Of a stretch of 64,000 nt of DNA, positions 7,854 to 16,956 are shown piece by piece (within the stretch, counting starts at the first letter, position 1; each line of letters starts with the position of its first letter). This stretch comes from CAYXDO01 sp964463485 (GTDB lineage Bacteria > Myxococcota > Kuafuiibacteriia > Kuafuiibacteriales > Kuafuiibacteriaceae): the NCBI GenBank assembly GCA_964463485.1, contig CAYXDO010000047.1:1-64000 (forward strand). Direction: 5' to 3'. The position numbers and the translations under genes are program-made. The notes under the pieces were generated by a model. It had not been told where the DNA came from. It did no database searches and was given only the letters and a program-made list of their open reading frames with translations.

Positions 7854-8939
7854 ATGCCGATCCGCGTCGTCCTGGGTTTCGAATTCTATGGGTCCGGGAA
7901 CATTGGTGATGACCTGATGCTCGACGGCTTCCTCTCCGAGCTTCAGGAGACTGAGCTCGAGCTTTCTTGTTGTGCAATGGCGACTCACCAGCTCGACGCG
8001 CTACGAGTCAGGTTCCCTCGAATCCTCTGGCTCGAAGCTTCTGCCGGCTTGAAGGAGCGACTCATCCGGGACTCGGACGTTTGGCTCGGAGTCGGCGGTA
8101 CTCCCTTTCAGGCCAGCTCGGGTCCCTGGTTGATGAACCGAATCCTTCGTGACCTCGAGTGGGTGGAGCGACATGGGAAGTCCGCGTTCATGATCGGGGT
8201 GGGCAGCGAACGAGAGCTGACTCTTCTGCCAGCGCATCGGGAGCTCATTCGGAGGTGTATACGACGGGTCTGGACTCGCGACGAAGCGACGCGGGCCTAT
8301 CTCGAGGAGCGCGTCGGTCTCTCTGCCGATCAGGTCCGGCTAGGCGCGGACCTTGCGAACATCAGCCTCGGAGAGGCTTTCGTTGGCACACAGCGAATCG
8401 GAGAGACGCTAGGGGTCAATTTCTACTCCGAGAAGATCAGCAGGGCAGACATCTCGGGGTTGCGGACCTTTTCGTTCGAAGCGAGCCGAGCGCGTCCGGT
8501 GAGGTTCTTTGCCAACGAGCTTCGGCCCGAATACGAGGCCCGAGTGTATCGCCAAGTCATCGGGCCGTGGGGACGGGTACCGTTCATGACGCGGCCGTCG
8601 TTTTTCGGGCCCGAGTACCGTGCGCAATCGACGTCGTCGATGCTTCGCCATTTCTTGGACTACGAGTGCGTCCTGTCTTCCCGTTACCATGCACTCTTGA
8701 CCGCTTCTTGGGCAGGTGCTCGGGTTTGCGCGCTCGAGCGAGCCTCCTCGAAGGTTTCGGCCTTGGCCAATGAGCTCGATTTCCCATATGTGAAGAGTCC
8801 GCTGACGGCGTCAAGACTGAGAGCCGCCCTCGAACGGGCTCGTGGTGTGGCTTCCGAGCGCTTGCACACCCTTCGGGGGCGCGCGCGCGCGAGTGTCGCT
8901 GAGTTGGTGACCGCGATCGGTTACAAGAAGGAGCCCTAG
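7854..8939 (+). CDS. Polysaccharide pyruvyl transferase family protein
   Basis: This 361-residue protein has the pattern of the CsaB/WcaK/ExoV family, which moves pyruvate from phosphoenolpyruvate onto a sugar as a ketal and makes the polymer acidic. The N-terminus carries GFEFYGSGNIGDDLML, the typical Gly-Asn-x-Gly-Asp-Asp loop. LGVGGTPFQ follows near residue 80. The C-terminal half has SSRYHALLTASWAGARVCAL, matching the conserved R-x-H-x2-x-x-A motif. The start is ATG at 7854. The stop lies two bases before the GTG of the ABC transporter, which suggests that modification and export are co-expressed. The family also contains members used for S-layer anchoring polymers. The sugar acceptor cannot be deduced. 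Confidence 0.85.
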   Translation: MPIRVVLGFEFYGSGNIGDDLMLDGFLSELQETELELSCCAMATHQLDALRVRFPRILWLEASAGLKERLIRDSDVWLGVGGTPFQASSGPWLMNRILRDLEWVERHGKSAFMIGVGSERELTLLPAHRELIRRCIRRVWTRDEATRAYLEERVGLSADQVRLGADLANISLGEAFVGTQRIGETLGVNFYSEKISRADISGLRTFSFEASRARPVRFFANELRPEYEARVYRQVIGPWGRVPFMTRPSFFGPEYRAQSTSSMLRHFLDYECVLSSRYHALLTASWAGARVCALERASSKVSALANELDFPYVKSPLTASRLRAALERARGVASERLHTLRGRARASVAELVTAIGYKKEP

Positions 8940-8941
8940 GA

Positions 8942-10822
8942 GTGCTACGAGAGCTCAACCTTTTGAGGCAGTTGTTCGAGCGCCGAGAGAAACTCCACTA
9001 CGTCGGCCTCCTGGGCTTGATGTGCGGAGGCACGGTCCTCGAGGTCGTCACTGTTGGCGCCTTCCCCGCGTTCGTTGCCACGCTCTCGAACCCCGCGCGA
9101 ATCATGGGGCGCGAGGAGGTTCAACGTGCCCTCGTCACCCTCGGCCTCTCCGCCCCGCCGGCGCCAACTTTCATCGCCTGGGCCTGCTTGGGTCTGTTCC
9201 TTCTCACGGTCCTCAAAAATGCCTACGCGTTCGCGATCGGGCACCTTCTGCAAGAGCTCACCGAGCGACATCGGGTTCGAATCGCCACTCGCCTCTTCGA
9301 CGCCTATTTGGGAGCTCCCTATGAGTTCCACCTCCACCGAAATTCCGCCGAGACTCTCCGAAAGCTCACCAGCGACGCGACCGAAATCGTGTCCATGGTC
9401 GTCAACCCGCTGCTCCGAGCCGTCATGGACACACTCACGCTCCTAGCGATCGTGGCCCTCCTGTTGTGGGGCAGCAATCGCTTCGCGCTCCCTGCGATCG
9501 GATTCCTCGGCATCACGAGCTTTCTCATCCTTCGCCGCCTCCGCAACCGCATCAGCCAGCTCGGACGTGAAATCCAACAGCGAAGTCGCGAGGGCATCAA
9601 ATCGATCAACGAGACTTTCAATCTTCTGCCGGAAATTCGAATCCTCGGACGCGAACAGGCGTTCTCGACTCACTTCGCGACGACGTTCGCTCGCGTGGCC
9701 TACCTCGGCCGATTGAGGCGAATCATCACGATGGCCTCGGCCCCTACGCTCGAAGTCATCGCGGTGGCAGCCGTCGTGGGCCTAGTCTTCGCGAGCATTC
9801 AACAGGCACGAGACAGCGAAAGCATCCTCGCCGAGCTCGCGCTCTTTGCCGTGGCGGTGATTCGACTCAAGAACTGCATGACCTCGATCGTGAACGCCTA
9901 CAGCAACATCCAATTCCACGCCGTTGCGGTCCCCTCGCTGGTGGACGACCTGGTGTTGCTCGAGAAAGATCGGAAACGCACGGTGTTCGAGCCCGTGTCC
10001 CAAGCCGAGATCCCTCGCCTGGACCACGAAATCAAAGTCGATCGCGTGACGTACCAATATCCTCTAGCCGAAGCTCCCTCCCTGAACGAGGTGGACGCGG
10101 TGATCAGGGCCAAGGAATCCGTCGCCTTCGTCGGATCCACGGGATCCGGAAAGACCACACTCCTCCACCTGCTCGCGGGGTTCATTCGCCCGCGGACCGG
10201 CCGAGTCCTCGCGGACGATCGAGACATCGCGACCTTCGAGTGGCGACGATCGCTGGGCTATGTGCCCCAGTTGATCACGCTCGTGGACGACACTCTTCGG
10301 CGCAACATCGCGCTTGGCGTTCCCGACGATCAGGTGGACGAGCATGCGCTGGAGCGAGCGATCGGCGCGGCGCAACTCACCCAGTTCGTGACAAGCCTCC
10401 CGGAAGGGCTCGCTACGCGAGTCGGGGAACGAGGCGTGCGAATTTCGGGTGGCCAACGACAGCGCGTCGGTCTGGCGCGAGCCCTCTATCGTGACCCTCA
10501 AATCATGCTCATGGATGAGGCGACCTCGGCCCTCGACTCGGAGACGGAGCGCATGGTCATGGATTCGCTCATGGCAGAGAAGAATCGGACCTTCATCATC
10601 GTCGCCCATCGGCTCTCGACGATCGTCGGCTGCAGCCGGATCTACCTCATGAGTAAGGGGAGGGTCGCAGCTTCGGGAACCTATGCCGAGCTCATTGCGT
10701 CGAGTGAAGAGTTCCGGAGCTTGGTCGCTTCTTTAGAGAAGCCCTCCGCCACCCAGGCTTCCTCGACGTCCTCGGAGTCTTCGGCGGAAGTATCTGTGAG
10801 CGATGCCCGCGAATTCCTGTGA
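8942..10822 (+). CDS. ABC transporter, fused permease/ATPase (lipid-linked glycan flippase-like)
   Basis: This 626-residue half-transporter resembles the PglK/MsbA exporter group. About five or six membrane segments lie in residues 20-320. The nucleotide-binding domain follows, with Walker A GSTGSGKTT (398-406), Q-loop YVPQ (440-443), signature ISGGQRQRVGLARA (501-514), Walker B IMLMDEATSALD (521-532) and H-loop VAHRLSTI. The start is GTG at 8942, coupled to the pyruvyl transferase. No Wzx/Wzy pair is visible in the window, so this is the best candidate for moving the lipid-linked glycan or a repeat unit across the inner membrane. The last ~30 residues are Ser/Thr/Glu-rich and unique. The gene ends 10 bases from a convergent sulfotransferase. 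Confidence 0.87.
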   Translation: MLRELNLLRQLFERREKLHYVGLLGLMCGGTVLEVVTVGAFPAFVATLSNPARIMGREEVQRALVTLGLSAPPAPTFIAWACLGLFLLTVLKNAYAFAIGHLLQELTERHRVRIATRLFDAYLGAPYEFHLHRNSAETLRKLTSDATEIVSMVVNPLLRAVMDTLTLLAIVALLLWGSNRFALPAIGFLGITSFLILRRLRNRISQLGREIQQRSREGIKSINETFNLLPEIRILGREQAFSTHFATTFARVAYLGRLRRIITMASAPTLEVIAVAAVVGLVFASIQQARDSESILAELALFAVAVIRLKNCMTSIVNAYSNIQFHAVAVPSLVDDLVLLEKDRKRTVFEPVSQAEIPRLDHEIKVDRVTYQYPLAEAPSLNEVDAVIRAKESVAFVGSTGSGKTTLLHLLAGFIRPRTGRVLADDRDIATFEWRRSLGYVPQLITLVDDTLRRNIALGVPDDQVDEHALERAIGAAQLTQFVTSLPEGLATRVGERGVRISGGQRQRVGLARALYRDPQIMLMDEATSALDSETERMVMDSLMAEKNRTFIIVAHRLSTIVGCSRIYLMSKGRVAASGTYAELIASSEEFRSLVASLEKPSATQASSTSSESSAEVSVSDAREFL

Positions 10823-10835
10823 GTCGTCGACTCAC
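10819..10835. terminator. Palindrome spanning two convergent stop codons
   Basis: GTGAGTC (10819-10825) and GACTCAC (10829-10835) form a 7-bp perfect stem around GTC. The stop of the ABC transporter (10820-10822) and the stop of the convergent sulfotransferase (10832-10834) both fall inside the stem. It may act as a compact two-way terminator, although no T run is present. Confidence 0.45.
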
Positions 10836-11704
10836 GCTCTGATGCGGCGATCGTCCCATCGTTCGAACGACCACGTGCTCTCGGGCAACCCAAAGCTACT
10901 CAGAAACCGAGCAGCATCGGCGCTCACGGTTTCGGTGACCCTATCGTGGAGCGACCGATTCCAGGGAATGGCCGAATTCGCGGGCTTCTTGAGCACCGAG
11001 CGCATGAGGTCCTGAATGGACTCGGGAACCTGCCCTCGAACCTGCTTGAACCACTTTTTGCGGGCCAGCTTTCGCATGAAGCTCAGTCGATGGGCAGTCC
11101 TTCGATTCGAGTCGAGCTCGTGGGGCAGTTCGCGATCCGGAGCTTTCGATGGGTCTGCGCCCAAGAAGACGAGACACTCACTTACCACGCGGCTGGGATC
11201 CGAGATCAGGTCCTCGTAAGTGCAGACGTGGATCCGGTCTCGTCCGAAAGCGTCCACGTACTGGCTCAACTGTTTGAAGTAGAGGCTCGTCTCGAGCAGT
11301 CCGTAGCGGTCGATGGCCACGTCGAAGGGTGCGTCGCCGTACCTCCCGATTGGATTGTGCATCCGCCACTCCGACTCCAGTCTTCGGATGGGGTGCCTTG
11401 CGACGAAGACGAACCTCGTGTCTGGCGGGAGCCACGCCTTGATTCCGGGAATCACTCGCGGGTAGCGAGTGGGAACGCCGTAATCGACCGAAGACTCTCC
11501 TCTGAAGGGTCGCTCGGGATCTTTGAACAATCCCGAGTACCAACCGATCCCGCGCCGGTAGGGTCCCTCGTGAGAGAAGAAGCAGGGCTCCTTCGGTTGC
11601 GACATGCAGAAGTCAGGGTGTCGCGAAAGCGCCTTGTGCAACGAGGAGGTGGCCGATTTACGAGCCCCGATGATGAGAAAAGTCGGGAGCACGGGCTCAG
11701 TCAC
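10832..11704 (-). CDS. Sulfotransferase domain protein (Sulfotransfer_1 / heparan N-sulfotransferase-like)
   Basis: This is a PAPS-dependent sulfotransferase of about 290 residues. The 5'-PSB region is FLIIGARKSATSSLHKAL (variant of GARKSGTTSL) at the N-terminus. The 3'-PB region is FVFVARHPIRRLESEW, close to FVxRNPxxRxxSxY. This pattern is closest to the heparan-sulfate sulfotransferase class, unlike the other two sulfotransferases in the locus. The start is taken as GTG at 11704 with GGAG 8-11 bases upstream. ATG at 11734 would add 10 residues. It overlaps the end of the upstream GT2 gene by 8 bases, so the two are translationally coupled. The enzyme probably sulfates the sugar added by that glycosyltransferase, which is an inference from position only. 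Confidence 0.82.
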   Translation of the reverse strand: MTEPVLPTFLIIGARKSATSSLHKALSRHPDFCMSQPKEPCFFSHEGPYRRGIGWYSGLFKDPERPFRGESSVDYGVPTRYPRVIPGIKAWLPPDTRFVFVARHPIRRLESEWRMHNPIGRYGDAPFDVAIDRYGLLETSLYFKQLSQYVDAFGRDRIHVCTYEDLISDPSRVVSECLVFLGADPSKAPDRELPHELDSNRRTAHRLSFMRKLARKKWFKQVRGQVPESIQDLMRSVLKKPANSAIPWNRSLHDRVTETVSADAARFLSSFGLPESTWSFERWDDRRIRA

Positions 11705-12533
11705 GACTGACTCCAGAAGGAGTCGAGTGGCCATCGCGCGCGGCGATCGCGAGATCATTCTCGATGAGTCGCATCGACTTGAGGCTCTCGGCAACGAGCC
11801 TTTCATAGGCGTATCGAACCGCCGCCTTGCCTGCGAGGGGTCCGCCGGCGCGCAGGTAGGCGAACGCTGCCATCAGAGGCGGCATGACGGCTGCGGCACG
11901 CAATCGGTCTTTCAGGTTCGCAGGGCCGGAACCCATGATTCGAGTCGCTTCGATTTGAGAGTATTTCTGCTGATTCTGGATCCAGCGGTCCAAGGTCTTG
12001 CGATCGTCGTGAATGAGTCGATGCTTGCAGCGGTACACCGGGCCATCCACGGCGAAGCTGTGGTGTTGCGCTCGATCCCCGATTCTCACCGCCGACGCCC
12101 GAAAGAGTCGTATGTCGGGCGGATAGAGCGTGCCGTGGAGCGGCACGCCCCACAGGCGCATTTCGAAGGGCACGAGCGCAGCGTCGAAGCCGCCGCCTAG
12201 CACCGGGCTGTCGTCGAGCTCCGCCGACAGCTCTGGGGGGACGATCATGTCGGCGTCGAGCGCAAGCACGAAGTCCGTGTCGAGCTGACCGTGCTCGAGG
12301 GCGAATTTCCACTGCTTGCCGAAGCTTTCGAAGCGGTTCACCCGGAAATCGGCATTTTGGTAAGTCTCTGCGATCGCGCGTGTGCCGTCCGTGGAAGCCG
12401 AGTCGACGACGAGCACGCGCTTGGCCCAGCGCAGAGAATCAAGGCAACGGCGGAGGTTCAGCTCCTCGTTGAAGGTGATCACTACCGGCGTCACATGGCT
12501 GCGAAGCCTCAACATGGCTCCGGTACCAACCAT
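11697..12533 (-). CDS. Glycosyltransferase family 2 (LPS-core WaaE-like)
   Basis: This GT2 enzyme of about 278 residues belongs to the subgroup typified by the LPS core beta-1,4-glucosyltransferase WaaE/KdtX. Its features are VTPVVITFNEELNLRRCLDS at the N-terminus, VVDSASTDGT, and the DxD-type LALDADMIVPPEL. The C-terminal region has the paired basic/aromatic segments and a hydrophobic patch near the end. The start is taken at ATG 12533, preceded by AGGA at a suitable distance; ATG at 12515 is an alternative. The longer frame upstream to 12680 is non-conserved and overlaps the divergent acyltransferase start. It heads a two-gene operon with a sulfotransferase. The 137-base gap to the divergent gene should hold both promoters. 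Confidence 0.85.
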   Translation of the reverse strand: MVGTGAMLRLRSHVTPVVITFNEELNLRRCLDSLRWAKRVLVVDSASTDGTRAIAETYQNADFRVNRFESFGKQWKFALEHGQLDTDFVLALDADMIVPPELSAELDDSPVLGGGFDAALVPFEMRLWGVPLHGTLYPPDIRLFRASAVRIGDRAQHHSFAVDGPVYRCKHRLIHDDRKTLDRWIQNQQKYSQIEATRIMGSGPANLKDRLRAAAVMPPLMAAFAYLRAGGPLAGKAAVRYAYERLVAESLKSMRLIENDLAIAARDGHSTPSGVSRD

Positions 12534-12670
12534 GAATTGCGGTCCTGAGAAAGCGGTGATTGAAGGGCTCTGTATGATTCGGGCTGGAGTCGGCGCTTGA
12601 GTTCCGCGCGACGAGCGGATATGGGTGCGAATCCCTACGTTCCAAGACACGTACCGGGCGTGATTCCGCC

Positions 12671-14716
12671 ATGAACACACCTACCGAGCAGCCGCACCGC
12701 CCGAGCGGGTACCGACCAGACGTCGACGGACTGCGTGCGGTCGCGGTGTTGGCAGTGCTGTTCTACCACGCGGGGTCCTTTGGGGTCTCCGGCGGCTTCG
12801 TTGGGGTGGACGTCTTCTTCGTCATTTCGGGCTTCGTCATCGCTCGCCAAAGTTACGGGCTGCTCGCGAAGGACGAGGCGCGAGCGCCCGGATCGAAGGA
12901 GCCACATTTCTCCGCGATAGGCTTTTATTCGCGGCGGATTTGTCGCATTTTTCCGGCCTCCTTCGTGGTGTTGGGGGTGGTTTCGCTCGCCGGCGTGCTC
13001 GTCCTTCTTCCGAGAGACCTCACGGGCTTGGCGCGTGCACTCGCTCCCGCCTCGCTGTTTTACTCCAACGTCTATTTTTGGCGTGACCAGGGCTATTTCG
13101 AGCCGGCCGCTGAAGACCGGTTCCTGCTCCACATGTGGTCTTTGGCGGTGGAGGAGCAGTTCTACGTACTCTGGCCGGCCGTCCTTCTCGGACTGCGCCG
13201 CCGGGTCCTTCAGCGATCGTTCGCCCGGATCCTCCTCGTGACTCTCCTCGTTTCGTTTTCGCTCGCGTTCGCCGGCGTGCTCCGCGCGCCCAGCGCCACA
13301 TTCTACCTATCTCCGACGAGGGCGTGGGAGTTCCTGATAGGTGCGATCTTGGCCCATCCGACGATGCCCGCCGCCTCACCCGTGACGGCGCGACTGGCCG
13401 GCGTGGCGGGCCTCACCCTCATACTCACTTCGCTTCTCGCTTTCGACAGAGAGACTTTGTTTCCGGGACCTCTGGCCGCCGTCCCGTGCTTGGGCGCGGG
13501 ACTCGTGATCTGGAGCGGCCAAGACTCTCCTTCCGGGCGATTCTTGAGCACCCGCGGGATGGTCTTCATCGGCCTGCTCAGTTACTCGCTGTATCTTTGG
13601 CACTGGCCGTTCATCGTATTTTTCCGGTACGCGGCGATGCGGGGCCCCAGACTCCACGAAGGTCTCGGGCTCGTCCTCGTCTCGATTCTTGCCGCGTACT
13701 CCTCGTGGAAGTGGATCGAGCAACCCACGCGGCGTCGATATGCGACGGTCCAGCGAAGACGCGAGCTGTGGGTCGGTGGCTTCGGTTTGATCGCTTCGGC
13801 GGTGGCGCTATCGTTCGTCTTGAAGATCGATGGCGGGCTGCGGTCGAGATTCTCACCTTCGGTCTTGACCCCCCACGATGTCGGCTCGAGCCGAAATAAA
13901 CATGCCAGCACCTGCCTCGCTCGGGGTGATTTCGTGCCTAGGAGCGACAAGTGTCTCGTTGGCGCACCGGGGTCGAGGTCGGCGCCCGCGGTGATTGTTT
14001 GGGGAGACTCACACGCCAGCCAGTACGTCCCGGGCCTGGGAAAGTTGGCCGCAGAGGAGGGGTCGACGGTGCGACAAGCGACCAAGGGCGCATGCCACCC
14101 TCTCATCGGATATTATGCTCACGCGCTCGGCTCGAAGCCGTGGAAGGAATGCGAGTCTTTTGGGGCGGACGCGTTCCGGCTGATCGAGGAGACGTCGTCG
14201 GTTCGAACGGTGGTCCTCATCGCTCGGTGGGCTTCGGCCGCAAGGGATGAGGCAGGTCTCTCGGCGCTCGAGACCTCCCTGAGAAACTCGGTCTCGGCGC
14301 TGGTCGCGGCGAAGAAGTCTGTGTTGATTTTCACTCAACCGCCGGAGTTCGAATTCAGCCCGCCCGACTGTGTAGCCCGCGCTCGATCGTTCGGTCGGGA
14401 GCCGGAGACGTGTCTGAGTATCCAGCGAAGCAGCCCGAGCGTCCAATCGATCGAGCGCTCCAATGTCGTGGTCAAGAAAGTAGCTGCCGAATTCGAAGGA
14501 GTGAGGCTGTTCGATCCCTTCTCCAAGCTCTGCGGACCGGATCACTGCTCGGCCGACCAGGATGGCATGATCATGTACCAGGACTTCGGTCACCTCAGCG
14601 TCGAGGGTGCGGCCGCGATGCTGTCGGCGTTGGGGCTCACGAGCTCGATCGCGGTGACGCGATCGAGCCTGGGTTCTGCGCAGACCTCGACGACCGGCAG
14701 CCCGAAACTCAGGTGA
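12671..14716 (+). CDS. Membrane acyltransferase 3 family with C-terminal SGNH domain (OafA/YrhL-like)
   Basis: This 681-residue O-acyltransferase has two modules. Residues about 10-380 form the polytopic acyltransferase-3 domain. It starts with YRPDVDGLRAVAVLAVLFYH, whose His is catalytic in the family, then GFVGVDVFFVISGFVI, with about ten hydrophobic segments. Residues about 395-665 form an SGNH/GDSL-like periplasmic domain: block I WGDSHASQ puts the nucleophile at Ser447, and the C-terminal DFGHLS puts the acid/base pair near Asp638 and His641. In this two-module family, acetyl groups are passed across the inner membrane and placed on the glycan in the periplasm. The gene is divergent from a GT2 gene and its last 8 bases overlap the convergent GT9 gene. 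Confidence 0.9.
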   Translation: MNTPTEQPHRPSGYRPDVDGLRAVAVLAVLFYHAGSFGVSGGFVGVDVFFVISGFVIARQSYGLLAKDEARAPGSKEPHFSAIGFYSRRICRIFPASFVVLGVVSLAGVLVLLPRDLTGLARALAPASLFYSNVYFWRDQGYFEPAAEDRFLLHMWSLAVEEQFYVLWPAVLLGLRRRVLQRSFARILLVTLLVSFSLAFAGVLRAPSATFYLSPTRAWEFLIGAILAHPTMPAASPVTARLAGVAGLTLILTSLLAFDRETLFPGPLAAVPCLGAGLVIWSGQDSPSGRFLSTRGMVFIGLLSYSLYLWHWPFIVFFRYAAMRGPRLHEGLGLVLVSILAAYSSWKWIEQPTRRRYATVQRRRELWVGGFGLIASAVALSFVLKIDGGLRSRFSPSVLTPHDVGSSRNKHASTCLARGDFVPRSDKCLVGAPGSRSAPAVIVWGDSHASQYVPGLGKLAAEEGSTVRQATKGACHPLIGYYAHALGSKPWKECESFGADAFRLIEETSSVRTVVLIARWASAARDEAGLSALETSLRNSVSALVAAKKSVLIFTQPPEFEFSPPDCVARARSFGREPETCLSIQRSSPSVQSIERSNVVVKKVAAEFEGVRLFDPFSKLCGPDHCSADQDGMIMYQDFGHLSVEGAAAMLSALGLTSSIAVTRSSLGSAQTSTTGSPKLR

Positions 14717-15755
14717 CGAGCCGCGTCCCTGATGGCAGTGGAGCTCCCAGGATCGACTTGCACGCTTCCAACACCTGCTGCACGGGAATGCCAGCAGGGG
14801 GACCGTCGTGGTGGATGATGACGTTTCGTCCCGGCTCGCGAAAAAAGCCGGTGTAGGGCGCGTATTTTTTGAATCGGCGATATCGACCGAGCAGAATCAC
14901 GCTCGGGCAGCGGGTCGCGTTCGCCAGATGGGCCGGCCCGCTGTCGACACCGACGAATAGCGCGCTTCTTTTGATGACTTCGGCAGTTTCGAGGATTGAC
15001 AGCCGACCGCAGGAGTCGAGCCAATCGGGTCGCGGTGGCAGCGTCGATCGCACACCCACCTCTACGATGCCAAGACCTTCGCGGGAGAGAGCGGAGCACA
15101 GCTCGACCCACTTGTCAGTCTGCCAGTCTCTCTCGGGCTCGTTCGACGAACAGTGCACGACCGCAAACCTCGCTGGCAGCGAGAGCCGATTCACGGACAG
15201 CTCGGACGCAGGTGGGATGTATACTCGCGGCGCGCCGGTGAGTTGGGGAAGGCCGGCACCCAGGCAGAAGGCCTCGAGGAGCGACCCGAACTCGTAGTAG
15301 CGATCGACGTCGATCCGAGGGTCGCCGACGGACTTTTTCAGCGGAACTCTGCAAACCTTGCATGATCGCCGGTGAATGTGCAGATCGACGTAGAGGTCCC
15401 ACGGAAAGCCATCTCGAAGGTAGGTGGTCTGGGTCAGGCACTCCACGGTCAGGACCTCGTCCAAATCCGGGTGATGTTCCAAAAGCTCTCGGTATGGAGC
15501 GCGTACGAGCCAGGTGAGATGAGCGCGAGGATGAGCCTCGCGGAGATGACGTATCACCGGTTCGCTCGCGAGGATATCGCCCATGTGTTCGATGAGGCTG
15601 ACGGCGACGTAGGGGCGACGACTCTCCCGCGCACGGCGAAGCCTGACGAGCTGAGCGCCCGCAAGAGCACGAATCCGCGACTTGTGGCCAACTCTGAGCA
15701 CTCGCTTCCAGCGTGTGCGCACACGGTTCTGAAGAGTCCGAAACAGAGCCTCCAT
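14709..15755 (-). CDS. Glycosyltransferase family 9 (heptosyltransferase-like)
   Basis: This 348-residue GT-B enzyme is related to ADP-heptose:LPS heptosyltransferases. After a basic leader of about 48 residues, YVAVSLIEHMGDILASEPVI matches the family's N-terminal Gly-Asp-x-(I/L) motif. The C-terminal domain carries LFVGVDSGPAHLANATRCPS, the nucleotide-sugar site with the Asp-Ser-Gly-x-x-His signature. The family usually acts in LPS core assembly, but in exopolysaccharide loci the donor may differ. A cluster CKVCRVP in the middle is unusual. It lies 65 bases downstream of a GT2 gene on the same strand, and its stop overlaps the convergent acyltransferase by 8 bases. Confidence 0.83.
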   Translation of the reverse strand: MEALFRTLQNRVRTRWKRVLRVGHKSRIRALAGAQLVRLRRARESRRPYVAVSLIEHMGDILASEPVIRHLREAHPRAHLTWLVRAPYRELLEHHPDLDEVLTVECLTQTTYLRDGFPWDLYVDLHIHRRSCKVCRVPLKKSVGDPRIDVDRYYEFGSLLEAFCLGAGLPQLTGAPRVYIPPASELSVNRLSLPARFAVVHCSSNEPERDWQTDKWVELCSALSREGLGIVEVGVRSTLPPRPDWLDSCGRLSILETAEVIKRSALFVGVDSGPAHLANATRCPSVILLGRYRRFKKYAPYTGFFREPGRNVIIHHDGPPAGIPVQQVLEACKSILGAPLPSGTRLVT

Positions 15756-15820
15756 TGTCGCCTAGCGTGGCCGTGGCCACAACCAAAGAAAACCACGGGA
15801 GAGCACGGTGTGTGCAGGTG

Positions 15821-16723
15821 CTACGGGAGGGCGCGCCGCAGCGCCTTGAGCGCTCCGAGCTCGGCTTCGAACCCTGCGGCCCGATCACCGCGCGCATACG
15901 AGAATCCCGCGCGACCGGCGAGTCGCGCGGCACTCATCAGCGAGCGAACACGCTTGGTCGCGCGATCTCCCCTTGGATCAAGCTCGCGAAGCACACGCCC
16001 TGCCTCTGACCAGCGACGCCGCAGGTGTGCCCGGTTGAGCTTCTCATCCCCAATCAGGTGACGCACGCGGCACCCCGGATGGAATCCGGTGCGGTACCCC
16101 GCCGCGACCACGCGGCGACCGAGCTCGAAGTCCTCATTGGCGCGCCAATCGCGGCCCATCGGACCACGATGCTCGTCGAAGCAACCCGCGTGCATGACAG
16201 CTCGTTTCGTGATGCCGAAGTTGCAGCCGGGAAGCTCGTGGGCCACTCGTGTGTCGAGGACGAACGGCCGATCTCCTTTGTGGCTGTAAGGCGCTGAGAG
16301 CGAACGCAGCACCGAGTCGTTGATGAACGGAGGGAGTTGCACGTTGAGAAGCGGGTCCACGGGGCCCACGACGCAGTCGACACTTAGTTCCTGAATTGCC
16401 TCGAAATAGCGCTGGATCCACTTTGGCTCGATGCGGACGTCATCGTCGAAAAACGCGAGGTGTTCCGAAGACGATTCGTGGATTCCTCGATTGCGAGCGG
16501 CGCTCGCGCCCTTTTTGTGCTCGGTGAGGTGGCGAATCGAGATCGCCGCGCTCTTCGCTGCCCGCGCCACCACCTCCGGCGTCTCGTCGGTGCAATTGTT
16601 GTTGACGACGAAGAGCTCCAGTCGAACTCCAGGCGGAACTTCGATCCGGTTCATCGAGTCGAGCGTTCGCGCAAGCTCGTCGCCTCGATTGTACGTGGGG
16701 ATGATGATGGTCAGACTGGACAT
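15821..16723 (-). CDS. Glycosyltransferase family 2
   Basis: This 300-residue GT-A glycosyltransferase starts at ATG 16723 (MSSLTIIIPTYNRGDELART), with TTGGA just upstream. The open frame continues 78 codons further but that part is not conserved. Motifs are LFVVNNNCTDETPEVV in place of the usual VDDGSTD, and HLAFFDDDVRIEPKW for the DxD metal site. The downstream region has ELPGCNFGITKRA and NEDFELGRRVVAAGY, the acceptor/catalytic-base block of rhamnosyl- and mannosyl-type GT2 enzymes. About 230 bases separate it from the divergent WbsX gene. It probably forms an operon with the GT9 gene. The specificity is unknown. Confidence 0.85.
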   Translation of the reverse strand: MSSLTIIIPTYNRGDELARTLDSMNRIEVPPGVRLELFVVNNNCTDETPEVVARAAKSAAISIRHLTEHKKGASAARNRGIHESSSEHLAFFDDDVRIEPKWIQRYFEAIQELSVDCVVGPVDPLLNVQLPPFINDSVLRSLSAPYSHKGDRPFVLDTRVAHELPGCNFGITKRAVMHAGCFDEHRGPMGRDWRANEDFELGRRVVAAGYRTGFHPGCRVRHLIGDEKLNRAHLRRRWSEAGRVLRELDPRGDRATKRVRSLMSAARLAGRAGFSYARGDRAAGFEAELGALKALRRALP

Positions 16724-16956
16724 TCCAATGAAGCCGCCCAGTGCATGTTGGATCGCGCCTCGCCAGAGCGCAACCGCAGCGCGACCCATGTTGACTGCGT
16801 GGTTCCGGCGCGAGAGCGCAGGGCGGAGTACCTGGAGCAGCGCGCACAAAGCGATTTCTACAATGAGGAACTCACCGCGGATCGCGCGAAGGGCTCGCGA
16901 TCCGCTCTGATTCCGATTGACCGCAGAGGTCCGAAGGTGGAGGCAAACCGCACCCA
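16724..16956. other. Divergent intergenic region
   Basis: These 233 bases separate the leftward GT2 gene from the rightward WbsX gene. They should hold two promoters, but I see no clear boxes, repeats, operators or small gene. An open frame on the minus strand runs across it without family-like content. Confidence 0.4.
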
